Source: Dehalococcoidia bacterium (GTDB lineage: Bacteria > Chloroflexota > Dehalococcoidia > Tepidiformales > Tepidiformaceae). Taken from it: a stretch of DNA of 34,351 bases. Of this stretch, positions 24,852 to 32,200 are shown piece by piece. The stretch lies in contig JAGQGZ010000009.1 in NCBI GenBank assembly GCA_020432105.1, forward strand, positions 1 to 34,351, read 5' to 3'. A program made the position numbers and the translations under genes. The number at the start of each line of letters is the position of its first letter. Position 1 is the stretch's first letter. Under the pieces are notes generated by a model, which saw nothing but the letters and a program-made list of their open reading frames with translations, ran no database searches and was not told the DNA's origin.

Positions 24852-26150
24852 ATGGATTGGCAGCCTGTTTACGCCGAAGCACTCGACATCTTCGTGCGCT
24901 ACCTTCAAATCGATACAAGTAATCCACCCGGCCGCGAAGCCCCGGCGGCGCGCTTCCTCGGGTCGCTGCTCGAAGCCGAAGGCATCGAGTGCGAGTACAT
25001 CGAGATCCAGCCCGAGCGTGAGGCTGTGGTTGCGCGAATCAGGGGCGACGGATCGAAGCGTCCTCTCATGCTTTGCAACCACACGGACGTCGTGCCTGTG
25101 GAATCGCAGTACTGGACCTATCCGGCTTTCGAGGGGCATGTGGAGGACAGCAGGGTGTATGGCCGCGGTGCCGTAGACATGAAGGGCTGCGGTGTGATGC
25201 AGCTGATGACCTTCCTGCAGCTGTGGCGCAACAAGGTGCCGTTGACGCGCGATGTTGTGTTCCTCGCTGTGCCGGACGAGGAAGCGGGGAGCGTCTGGGG
25301 CATGGAATGGTTGTGTAAGAATCGGCCGGACCTGATGGATGTCGAATTCGAGCTGAGTGAGGGCGGCGGTGGGGCCTCCAGCTTTGCCGGCCAACCGACC
25401 CGGCTGTTCAGTGTGGCAACCAACGAGAAAGAGGTGTGCTGGCTGAAGCTGACGGCCGTCGGAACACCTGGCCATGGGAGCCGTCCTCACGAGGACAACT
25501 CAGCAGTACGGCTCATGGAGGCCCTGCTCAAACTCCACGCAATGGAACGGCCGTTCACGTGGACACCGGACACTACCGCCTATGCAAAGAACCTGGCCGA
25601 CGCCGGGCTGCTGCCGGCATTCGATGACCGTGCTTCGATCGAAGCACATATCAGGAAGTCGCCAGAATTGCTTGCGATGTTCACCAACACCCTGAACATC
25701 ACCATGCTGAACTCGGGTATCAAGGCGAATGTGATCCCGGCGAAGAGCGAAGCTGTTATCGATTGCCGCCTGTTGCCGGGACAAACCAAGGAAGCATGGA
25801 TCGAGCACCTTCGGAACGTGATCAACGACGAGAACGTGGAGATTGAACTCTATCTCCAGGACCAGGGTGCAAACGAGCCGGTCGAATGGGACACCGAGCT
25901 CTATCGGACGATTCACGCCGTCATCACCGATGCGATGGAGGACGCGATCGTGACACCGACGATGACGGTGGGGGGCACCGACAATCGCTTTCTTCGCACA
26001 CAGGGCATCCCGGCATATGGGTTCATCCCATGCCTCCTGAGCCGTGAGGAACGGGCGGGATTCCATGGCAACGATGAGTTCCTGACGATCGACAACCTGA
26101 ACATGGGCACGGAGCTCATGTACGAGATCGTCCACCGGTTCTGCACCTAA
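24852..26150 (+). CDS. M20-family metallopeptidase (ArgE/DapE-like)
   Basis: A 432-residue zinc hydrolase of the M20/M28 group. Metal and catalytic residues are visible: CNHTDVVPV (H77, D79), RGAVDMKGCG (D109), VPDEEAGS (E143/E144), and the dimerisation-domain motif GTPGHGSRPHEDNSAV; GGTDNRFLRTQGIPAYG near the end fits the last metal-binding region. M20 members remove N-acyl groups or cleave dipeptides; the substrate is unknown. The ATG at 24852 is the family-like start (MDWQPVYAEALDIFVRYLQIDT); the frame's upstream extension runs through the divergent small gene and is rejected. Single gene with a hairpin over its stop codon. Confidence 0.92.
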   Translation: MDWQPVYAEALDIFVRYLQIDTSNPPGREAPAARFLGSLLEAEGIECEYIEIQPEREAVVARIRGDGSKRPLMLCNHTDVVPVESQYWTYPAFEGHVEDSRVYGRGAVDMKGCGVMQLMTFLQLWRNKVPLTRDVVFLAVPDEEAGSVWGMEWLCKNRPDLMDVEFELSEGGGGASSFAGQPTRLFSVATNEKEVCWLKLTAVGTPGHGSRPHEDNSAVRLMEALLKLHAMERPFTWTPDTTAYAKNLADAGLLPAFDDRASIEAHIRKSPELLAMFTNTLNITMLNSGIKANVIPAKSEAVIDCRLLPGQTKEAWIEHLRNVINDENVEIELYLQDQGANEPVEWDTELYRTIHAVITDAMEDAIVTPTMTVGGTDNRFLRTQGIPAYGFIPCLLSREERAGFHGNDEFLTIDNLNMGTELMYEIVHRFCT

Positions 26151-26155
26151 CCGGT
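26134..26155 (+). terminator. Possible terminator overlapping the M20 peptidase stop
   Basis: ACCGGTT at 26134-26140 pairs with AACCGGT at 26149-26155; the loop is eight bases, and TCTTT follows. The right arm includes the two As of the stop codon. Short for a terminator. Confidence 0.45.
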
Positions 26156-26205
26156 TCTTTCCCCGGCCACGACTGAGCCGGCCCGAATCTGCTGCTGCCA
26201 CCGCC

Positions 26206-26272
26206 AGAGTTTGCAGAGAGTTTGCCGGATGTAGCTGACGCGGTTATCCGGCACAGTCTACGGTCGTCTACG
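26206..26272 (+). promoter_or_regulatory. Direct repeats upstream of the secreted-protein leader
   Basis: AGAGTTTGC occurs at 26206-26214 and 26217-26225, an 11-base period; GTCTACG occurs at 26256-26262 and 26266-26272, a 10-base period. Helically phased direct repeats of this kind are used by OmpR/PhoB-type regulators, but no regulator is encoded nearby. A 7-bp hairpin (26224-26230 with 26246-26252) lies between the two pairs. Confidence 0.35.
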
Positions 26273-26275
26273 ACA

Positions 26276-26518
26276 GGGCCCGGAGGCCCCGTCACTGACC
26301 ACGAAGAAGCCCCGGTTCGGCGGTAACCGTTCCGGGGCGGACGCAAGGGGAGAACGGTAGTCCGCCCTTGCAGGATCGGATTCTAGCACTGCCGCGGTGA
26401 AGTTCCGCGGTGAAACGCTACCGATCTCTTGTCTCCCCTGTGTCCGGAAAGGAGCGCCGGACCAGATCCCATAGCAGTCGAAATGTGAATCCGTCGGGGC
26501 CGAATGGCCTCCGGCCAT
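26276..26518 (+). ncRNA. Structured leader RNA candidate, unassigned
   Basis: Between the M20 peptidase and the secreted protein gene is a 416-base stretch without a gene, with many potential stems: GGGCC/GGCCC (26276-26289), CCCCGG-TT-CGG paired with CCG-TT-CCGGGG (26310-26337), a crossing pair CGGAC/GTCCG (26338-26342 with 26360-26364) and GCAAGGG/CCCTTGC (26343-26349 with 26365-26371) that would form an H-type pseudoknot, GTCCGG/CCGGAC (26442-26462) and ATGGCC/GGCCAT (26504-26518). CCGCGGTGAA is repeated at 26392 and 26405. I do not recognise a known riboswitch; transcription of the region is inferred. Confidence 0.4.
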
Positions 26519-26566
26519 GCCGCGGCATATCTGCCGCACAACGATTCAGAGAGGAACGAGAACCTG

Positions 26567-27943
26567 GTGAATCAACTCTCGATGAAACTGACAGGGGCAG
26601 TCGCGCTCTTTGCGGTCCTCCTCGGTGTCGGCGCATTCGCGTCAGCCGCCCGGGCAGAAGATGTGCCCACGTCAGGCAACGTCAACAATTCCAACGGTGG
26701 TGGTGCGCATATCGCCAACATCGCCGACCTCAAGTCTCCGCTCGATGCCAGCGATTACGATGACGACCCCGGTGGCGAGCCCGGCTCCGAGTGGTTCCAT
26801 GTGGCGCCAAACCTCGGTGACGAGCCGCTGCAAATGGTCGACAAGTACGTCGTTGTCTATAACCCGGCCGACGTTGCCGAACTTCAGGTAACGCTACGCA
26901 CGCGCCCCGGTGGCACAGTGGTCTGGGAGACGCTGCTCCCGGGCGAAGACGGCGTCTCCGGCAGCGAGTGCAACGCGATGCTTGCTATCGGTGAAGGCGG
27001 CACGGTTGGCAGCGGCTTGCTTGTTACCGGCCAGAAATCGACGGAAGAACTCACGGAGATCCGCAACCGCTGTACACAGCGCACGGCCGGCGTCTGGCAC
27101 GCAGCATTCCCTGTGAGCAAGCACCTCCCCCCGGGCTGGTACGACCAGTGCGTGGCAATCTCCCACCTCGGTGGTGGAAGCACGCCGCGCGAGTGCGTAC
27201 CGATCCGCATCGTCCCGATCACCGGCTATGCAACCGATGTTGAAGGCCTCGACTTCGGGACCCTGAAGCAGAACATCCGCAACGTCGACGAGGGCAACTT
27301 TGAACTCGGCGATGACATGGGCACCGTGATGGGAACCGGCAACACTTCGCCGGTGCTTTCGCTGGCTTACAGCTGGATGAAGAACGATACCTTCGATCCT
27401 GGAACATCGAAGTACATCAAGAACGACTTCGACGCCCAGATCAATCGTCGCGACGGCTCTGGTCTCATCGTCGATTTCGACGAAGCCGATGGCCTGCTGG
27501 GTGGTGCCGATCCGGATTCGACGGACCCGTTTGACGGTGCCGATATCGCTTCGCTCAATGGCATCTGCCTTGAACCAAATGAGCCGCTGAAGCTCGACTT
27601 CTCGGTGACGCCGCGCCAGGTGTTGTATGACGGTGCCTATCGCGGATTGGTCCGCCTGAGCATCGGTGAAGCCGAAGAGGGATGCGAACCGAGCCTTGGC
27701 TCGGGTGAGAATGCCGGCGGCGATAGCGACGGCGTCTTCAACAACCTCCCCGGTGAGCCGGTTGAGCAGGACTACTCCGGTGGTGAACCGGAGCCGACCG
27801 TCACGCCGGAGCCGACAGCCGAACCCACCGAAGAACCTACTCAGGAACCCACTCAGGAACCGACCGTGGAACCCACCGAGGAACCGACCGTGGAGCCCAC
27901 TGAAGAACCAACGGTGGCACCAACCGAAGAAACCACGCCGTAG
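26567..27943 (+). CDS. Secreted protein with Glu-Pro-Thr repeat tail
   Basis: Unrecognised family. The 458-residue protein has a signal peptide (hydrophobic KLTGAVALFAVLLGVGAFA, cleavage after ARA near residue 31), then a 390-residue beta-rich, acidic body with six Cys that could form disulfides, and a C-terminal tail of about 50 residues built of P-T-E/V-E repeats with an eight-residue period (EPTVEPTE). No LPXTG, TM helix or other anchor is seen, so the tail may work as a stalk or glycosylation site. The GTG at 26567 (GAGG 12 bases upstream) gives MNQLSMKL; the ATG at 26582 is the alternative. A strong terminator separates it from the next surface protein gene. Confidence 0.8.
   Translation: MNQLSMKLTGAVALFAVLLGVGAFASAARAEDVPTSGNVNNSNGGGAHIANIADLKSPLDASDYDDDPGGEPGSEWFHVAPNLGDEPLQMVDKYVVVYNPADVAELQVTLRTRPGGTVVWETLLPGEDGVSGSECNAMLAIGEGGTVGSGLLVTGQKSTEELTEIRNRCTQRTAGVWHAAFPVSKHLPPGWYDQCVAISHLGGGSTPRECVPIRIVPITGYATDVEGLDFGTLKQNIRNVDEGNFELGDDMGTVMGTGNTSPVLSLAYSWMKNDTFDPGTSKYIKNDFDAQINRRDGSGLIVDFDEADGLLGGADPDSTDPFDGADIASLNGICLEPNEPLKLDFSVTPRQVLYDGAYRGLVRLSIGEAEEGCEPSLGSGENAGGDSDGVFNNLPGEPVEQDYSGGEPEPTVTPEPTAEPTEEPTQEPTQEPTVEPTEEPTVEPTEEPTVAPTEETTP
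27787..27942 (+). repeat. Imperfect 24-base coding repeats
   Basis: The 3' end of the secreted protein gene repeats units encoding EPTVEPTE and close variants. The unit GAACCGACCGTGGA with CCCAC recurs; third-base differences show the copies have diverged. Confidence 0.75.
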
Positions 27944-27990
27944 AGCAGGTTTCGACATCGAACCGGGTGGCCACGATTCCACCCCCACAA

Positions 27991-28016
27991 CCCCCGGCGG
28001 CGATCGCCGCCGGGGG
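27991..28016 (+). terminator. Strong intrinsic terminator
   Basis: A perfect 26-base palindrome (13-base arms, GATC at the centre) followed by CTTTT. It ends 20 bases before the next gene's ATG, so the downstream gene is expressed either by read-through or from a promoter inside or beyond the terminator. Confidence 0.88.
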
Positions 28017-28025
28017 CTTTTCACC

Positions 28026-28031
28026 AGGAGG
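28026..28031 (+). promoter_or_regulatory. Ribosome-binding site of the surface protein gene
   Basis: AGGAGG, five bases before the ATG at 28037; a near-perfect Shine-Dalgarno, the strongest in the window, placed right after a terminator. Confidence 0.85.
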
Positions 28032-28036
28032 CTGCG

Positions 28037-29251
28037 ATGCGTTCGCTACTGTGGATCGCGGTGCCTGTGCTCGTTTTCGGCTTGGTCGCCGTACACGAGA
28101 CCCAGGCCCAGTCGGTGGGCTTCTTTCCTTCAGCTATTGAACTCGAGAACGCTCTGCGCGGCCAGGAGTACCAGACGCGCACGACGCTTGTGAACCAGGA
28201 TGACGAAGCTCGGATCTTCACGATGCTTGCGAGCGGCGATACTGCCGCCTGGACCCGGTTCACGCTCCTGGAAGAACCAGGTGAGCCGGTCGGACAGGTG
28301 CTGGTTCCACCGGAAAGCGAGGCTGTGGTGCTCGTCACCGTCGCAGTGCCCGACACCGCACCCAACGGGGCCGTGGTCGGGAAGAACGCGTACGACGGGT
28401 ACACGGAAAAAGCGTTCGAGAGCCGCGAGGGTCTCGTTTCGGGATTTGAACAACCGGTCCGGATCAGAGTCACCGGCGACCAGGTCATCGATCTTCGGGT
28501 CGGTGACGTGTCAGCCCGCAATGTCGAGGTTGGGCAGCCGCTGAGAGTTACCGCGGCCCTGGCGAATCAAGGTAATGTGGACGTCAAGCCCGACCTGACC
28601 TTCGACATCTACAAGCTTCCCGGCGATGCCGCGGCGGACCCCCTCGATACTGTCTCTGCCGAGCTGGTGATGGTGCCGCCGGGACAGAGCCGCACGCCAT
28701 CAGCAACATGGGACACGGCAGGGCGCGCCCCCGGGCACTACCGTGCTGACTATGTTCTGAGCCTGGATGGCGAGCGATTGGCACTGGGGAGCTTTCAATT
28801 TACCCTGGCGCCTGCTGGGAGCGTTACTCCGAGCGGTTCAATCATAGCTGTGGATCTCGTTCGACCCTTAATTCCTGGGGCTGTGAACCGGGCGGACGTG
28901 ACGTTCGAGAATACCGGAGGGGTACCCGTCCGGGCCCATTTCACGGGTTATATCTACGCCGGAGCTACTGCTTTGAGCGAGGCGGCTACTCCCGATTCGC
29001 TCACTGTGGATCCGGGGGAGAAGGTTACATTGAGTGCCTACTTCGACCTGCCAAAAGCCGAGGATCAGTATGAGCTCCGGGGTCGCGCTTACTTTGAAGG
29101 CGAACAGACTGACGAGGTGGCCGTTGGGTTCGCCCTCGGTACCGACGGTGAGACGTCAGTGACGAAGTGGCTGGCACTTGGTGGCTTGGCCGTGGTCGCC
29201 GCGGGGATCCTGGCGATGAGTACAGCCTGGTTCATTCGGCGCCGATCATGA
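28037..29251 (+). CDS. Membrane-anchored surface protein with Ig-like domains
   Basis: Unrecognised beyond fold level. The 404-residue protein has a signal peptide (MRSLLWIAVPVLVFGLVAVHE, cleavage probably after TQA), three predicted beta-sandwich segments (about 25-160, 160-265 and 275-370), and a C-terminal TM helix (WLALGGLAVVAAGILAMSTAWFI, about 378-400) ending in RRRS, so the body is outside the cell. The first domain (VGFFPSAIELENALRGQEYQTRTTLVNQDDEARIF) resembles the chaperone-like or DUF916 Ig fold; the next ones contain CARDB-like N-x-G-N-V and N-x-G-G-V turns. It follows the secreted EPT-tail protein and may tether it or another component. Confidence 0.78.
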   Translation: MRSLLWIAVPVLVFGLVAVHETQAQSVGFFPSAIELENALRGQEYQTRTTLVNQDDEARIFTMLASGDTAAWTRFTLLEEPGEPVGQVLVPPESEAVVLVTVAVPDTAPNGAVVGKNAYDGYTEKAFESREGLVSGFEQPVRIRVTGDQVIDLRVGDVSARNVEVGQPLRVTAALANQGNVDVKPDLTFDIYKLPGDAAADPLDTVSAELVMVPPGQSRTPSATWDTAGRAPGHYRADYVLSLDGERLALGSFQFTLAPAGSVTPSGSIIAVDLVRPLIPGAVNRADVTFENTGGVPVRAHFTGYIYAGATALSEAATPDSLTVDPGEKVTLSAYFDLPKAEDQYELRGRAYFEGEQTDEVAVGFALGTDGETSVTKWLALGGLAVVAAGILAMSTAWFIRRRS

Positions 29252-29301
29252 GGGCCAGGCGGTGCGTTGCAGCCAGCAGTGCGCCGCCTCAAACTTGCGA
29301 G

Positions 29302-29763
29302 ATGGCACCACCGGAAGTCCCCATCAATCCGCGTACGGGCGAACCGATGACCGCGGAGAGCCTCAACCAGGGTTCTGAGGGGCGGCTCCCGGGACTCATC
29401 GGCCTCACAATCACTGACGTTGACCCGGCGGGCCGAACCGTATCCGCTCGCCTCCCCATTCGAGGTGAGCTGCTCGCACCGAATGGCTATCTCCACGCAG
29501 CCTCCGTAATCGCTCTCGCAGACACGATCTGTGGGTACGCCTCTCTTGCCTTTCGTGCTGAAGGTGCAACCGGATTCACAACGATAGAAGTGAAGAGCAA
29601 TTTTGTGGGCACTGCCCGTGAGGGTGCTATTCGCTCAACCGCGAGATTGCTGCACGGCGGCCGCAGCACTCAGGTGTGGGAGGCGACGGTCGAAAACGAA
29701 GCAGATGGGGCGCCGATTGCCTTCTTCCGGTGCACGCAGATGATGCTCTACCCCAGGGGGTAG
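29302..29763 (+). CDS. PaaI-family hotdog thioesterase
   Basis: A 153-residue hotdog-fold protein of the PaaI group: GRLPGLIGLTITDVDPAGRTVSARLPIRGELLAPNGYLHAASVIALADTICGYAS, in which the N-G-x-L-H-A/G and A-D-x-x-x-G residues are the acyl-CoA thioesterase active site, then TTIEVKSNFVGTAREG and WEATVENEADG. It is likely to hydrolyse an acyl-CoA, possibly aromatic. The start is uncertain: an ATG at 29248 overlaps the stop of the previous gene by ATGA, 29302 (MAPPEVP) is used here, and 29347 gives a more typical N terminus. It is convergent with the aldolase gene; the 50 bases between hold no clear terminator. Confidence 0.85.
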   Translation: MAPPEVPINPRTGEPMTAESLNQGSEGRLPGLIGLTITDVDPAGRTVSARLPIRGELLAPNGYLHAASVIALADTICGYASLAFRAEGATGFTTIEVKSNFVGTAREGAIRSTARLLHGGRSTQVWEATVENEADGAPIAFFRCTQMMLYPRG

Positions 29764-29813
29764 CTGGCTGGTTCAGCGTGGGTGGGCTGCCAGAGAGCGG
29801 GTTTGCCACCGTT

Positions 29814-30365
29814 TCATTCCTTCATCGCCCGACGCAGCCAGGTGATGTGGGCGCTCTCCTCCAGCGCCGTGATCCAGTGGAGGGCTTCCCAGAGTGTTTG
29901 GCCGCGGGCGTAGGCGCCGTGCCCTTCAAGCACCACGACCAGCTTCGATTGAAGACTCGCCGCGATCTCGACCGCCTGGCCCGAACCCTGTTTCACCACC
30001 GGCACCGTGCCAAGATGGAGCTGGCCTTCGAGATCCTCCGGCTGGAATTCGTCGAGGCCGAAGGTGACGGCGACGGCGTGGTGCGGATGGGCGTGGACCA
30101 CGGCCTGCGCCCCGCCCAGCGCAAAGATGGTCGAGTGCAGCACCGTATCGCTCGATGGTGGCGGTCCTTCGTGGGAGCCGCTCGCGGTGACATAGGAGAT
30201 GTGCCTGCTCTCAAGCCTGCCAAGCATCGTCCCCGTGCCGGTAATCCACATACCATGACCGTCACGGAGGCTGAGGTTGCCTCCATGGCTGCTGACCAAT
30301 CCCAGGCGATACAGGTCGTTGCCAACTTGCTGCATCTCCCAGAGAGTGCTTTCCGGCACAGGCAT
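29814..30365 (-). CDS. Class II aldolase/adducin-family protein
   Basis: A 183-residue zinc aldolase of the fuculose-/rhamnulose-phosphate group: RLGLVSSHGGNLSLR, WITGTGTMLG, SSDTVLHSTIF and the metal motif VVHAHPHHAVAV with H91 and H93 plus a third ligand H149 in LEGHGAYARG. The catalytic acid position, normally Glu in the S-S-E motif, is Asp here (SSD). The enzyme probably splits a sugar phosphate or a related alpha-hydroxy compound. It starts five bases after the SDR stop, so the two are an operon. The frame's upstream part overlaps the SDR gene and is rejected. Confidence 0.88.
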   Translation of the reverse strand: MPVPESTLWEMQQVGNDLYRLGLVSSHGGNLSLRDGHGMWITGTGTMLGRLESRHISYVTASGSHEGPPPSSDTVLHSTIFALGGAQAVVHAHPHHAVAVTFGLDEFQPEDLEGQLHLGTVPVVKQGSGQAVEIAASLQSKLVVVLEGHGAYARGQTLWEALHWITALEESAHITWLRRAMKE

Positions 30366-30370
30366 GGGGG

Positions 30371-31129
30371 TCAGGCACCGCCTCCGTCGACGTAGATCCG
30401 TTGGCCGGTGACGTAACGGGCGGCATCGGAAACAACGAAGCGAACGACGTCGGCAATCTCCTCTGGCTGGCAAACGTGGCCGAAGGGCATGGAGGCGTCG
30501 AGTTCGCGGAGGTCGGTTACCCCGCGAGTGGCCCGCATGAGGCGCGAGCCCATTTCCGTCTCGACGAGTCCCGGGGCGACGATGTTGACGTGGATGCCGT
30601 TCTTCCGCTCTTCCTTTGAAAGGCCAACTGCCAGAGCTTCCATGGCGGACTTCGCCATGTTGTACGGCGCTCCGTTGGCGCCCAGGCCTTTGGTGGCTCC
30701 ACTGGTGATCATGACGATATCGCCTCGTTCTTGCTCGCGCATGCTGGGGATACACAGCTTCGAGAGATAGTGAGCGCCAAATGCATGGGTAGCGACAACG
30801 CGGCGCAGTTCCTCTGGGTCCGTATCGGCTACGGTCTGTCCGCGGCTGGCAATACCGGCGTTGTTCACGAGGATACCGATGCTGCCGAAGTCGGCGAGGA
30901 TGCTTTCCACCATCGTCTTGTCAGCCTCGAAGTCGTCGACGGAGGCTGAGTACGCCTTCGCTCTTCGGCCGAGGGACTCGATCGCCGCCACCGTTTCCCG
31001 GGCTGCGTCATCGTCGCGGCGGTAGTTCACCGCCACGTCTGCTCCATCGGCCGCAAGTCCAAGGGCAATAGCGCGTCCGATACCGCGACCGCCTCCAGAT
31101 ACCAGTGCTACTCGTCCTTCAAGGGTCAT
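30371..31129 (-). CDS. Short-chain dehydrogenase/reductase (FabG-like)
   Basis: A 252-residue classical SDR that reduces or oxidises a carbonyl or alcohol with NAD(P). Visible motifs: SGGGRGIGRA (11-20) nucleotide-binding, NNAG (89-92), catalytic S143 in ITSGATKG, Y156 and K160 in YNMAK, and NIVAPGLVETEMGSRL after. The two Arg in NYRRDDD (35-41) suggest NADPH. The ATG at 31127-31129 has AAGGAG about 13 bases upstream and a -10-like TAGAAT further out at 31162-31167 (minus). It pairs with the class II aldolase gene, so the two may act on the same carbohydrate-derived substrate. Confidence 0.92.
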   Translation of the reverse strand: MTLEGRVALVSGGGRGIGRAIALGLAADGADVAVNYRRDDDAARETVAAIESLGRRAKAYSASVDDFEADKTMVESILADFGSIGILVNNAGIASRGQTVADTDPEELRRVVATHAFGAHYLSKLCIPSMREQERGDIVMITSGATKGLGANGAPYNMAKSAMEALAVGLSKEERKNGIHVNIVAPGLVETEMGSRLMRATRGVTDLRELDASMPFGHVCQPEEIADVVRFVVSDAARYVTGQRIYVDGGGA

Positions 31130-31278
31130 AGGTTCGTGGGGTCTCCTTCTTGTAGGTCTCGATTCTACGCAGGTCGGGCCAGACCGGACGCTCGCACGGA
31201 TTGGGCCCTCGTGTGGGATTCAGCGGGCCGACCGCGTACCGTGGACAGGTAATTGCCGCAGTTGTGAGGAGTGGACCT

Positions 31279-32139
31279 GTGCCCGTTCTTGTTGCCATAG
31301 ATGGATCCGAGGCGTCGTGGGCGGTGTTACCCCACGCAAACCGTTTTGCGCAGGCTCTGGGTTTGCCACTTAGCGTGGTGCGGGTCCTCAACCCGCTGCT
31401 GGATGTTGGCGACGAGTTCGGCCCGTCGATCAGCGATGCAGCGGACTCGGTGGCAGCCCGCTGGGACAGTGAGATCACCGAACGGCTGAAGAGCCGGGAT
31501 ATAACAGCCAACACTCGCGTGGAGATCGTCGGCCGCAAAGAGTCGATCTCCGACGCCATCGTTCGGCTAGGTGAGGAAGCCGGGGCCGAAGCCATAGCAA
31601 TGAACTCCCGTGGCACCGGGACCATCCGTCACGTCTTCCTCGGAAGTACTGCCCTGGCCGTTCTTGGCAAAGCCGGCCGTCCCGTGCTTCTCACCGGGCC
31701 AGGCATCGAGCCCTCACTGGCAAGCGACGCCTATCGAGTAGCTATTACGAGTGATGGTTCACCGGCTGCAACTGCCGGCGTCGCGGCTTTTGCCGCGCTC
31801 TTCGCTGGCACCTCAGTGGAGCCGATTCTGGTGGGAGCGTACTCGCGCGCAATTGGTGACGACGAGCCGATGAGGGAGATGGGCCGTGCGCGGGCGCATC
31901 TCGAGGAGCTTCGAGCACACTTCGCTGACGATGTGCCCCTGCAGACTCGCATCTTTGAATGCGAAGGAAACGAATCGACGTCCCATGCCATTGTCCGGGG
32001 CGCCAATGAGCTGGAGGCTTCCCTGATCGCGATGTCGACGCATGGGCACAGCGCCCTGAGGCGGATTGTCGCCGGGAGCACTGCCATGGGGGTCCTGAAG
32101 CAGTCGACGCTGCCGGTGCTGTTGGTCCCCGCCGAATAA
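31279..32139 (+). CDS. Tandem UspA universal stress protein
   Basis: A 286-residue protein of two Usp domains: residues 1-140 (MPVLVAIDGSEASWAVLPHA, MNSRGTGTIRHVFLGSTALAVL) and 148-286 (YRVAITSDGSPAATAGVAAF, MSTHGHSALRRIVAGSTAMGVLKQ). Both halves keep the G-x2-G/H-x9-G-[ST] ATP-binding motif (second half GHSALRRIVAGST). GTG at 31279 is chosen because AGGAG ends seven bases before it; the open upstream part has no good start. The stop is followed by a strong palindromic terminator shared with the convergent copper chaperone gene. Domains of this kind respond to stress; no regulator is visible nearby. Confidence 0.9.
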   Translation: MPVLVAIDGSEASWAVLPHANRFAQALGLPLSVVRVLNPLLDVGDEFGPSISDAADSVAARWDSEITERLKSRDITANTRVEIVGRKESISDAIVRLGEEAGAEAIAMNSRGTGTIRHVFLGSTALAVLGKAGRPVLLTGPGIEPSLASDAYRVAITSDGSPAATAGVAAFAALFAGTSVEPILVGAYSRAIGDDEPMREMGRARAHLEELRAHFADDVPLQTRIFECEGNESTSHAIVRGANELEASLIAMSTHGHSALRRIVAGSTAMGVLKQSTLPVLLVPAE

Positions 32140-32142
32140 CGA

Positions 32143-32172
32143 CGAAGCCCGGGTCCATGGACCCGGGCTTCG
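32143..32172. terminator. Bidirectional terminator between convergent genes
   Basis: A perfect 30-base palindrome (arms CGAAGCCCGGGTCCA and its complement), between the tandem UspA stop (plus) and the PCu(A)C gene stop (minus). No long T-run follows. Confidence 0.8.
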
Positions 32173-32200
32173 TATTCCGGTTTCTCAGGACGCGGGAGTG

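Noticed and set aside
24852-24900. Longer start of the M20 peptidase from 24426
   Set aside because: The extra 142 codons overlap the divergent small gene and lack M20 similarity; MDWQPVYAEAL is the family-like start.
26310-26371. Cyclic-di-GMP type I riboswitch
   Set aside because: GGACGCAAGG and GGTAG recall the class, but the order, the receptor and the conserved core do not fit.
26442-26462. SRP RNA apical loop (GTCCGGAAAGGAGC)
   Set aside because: Resembles the GGTCCGGAAGGAAGCAGCC hairpin superficially, but the internal loop and the GGAA tetraloop arrangement are missing.
27787-27942. CRISPR-like short repeats
   Set aside because: The repeats are in-frame, have no spacers of uniform length and encode a Pro/Thr/Glu tail.
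26894-28024. 376-residue minus-strand frame
   Set aside because: Antisense of the secreted protein gene; its FxGxFHGRF repeats are only the complement of the EPT-coding repeats.
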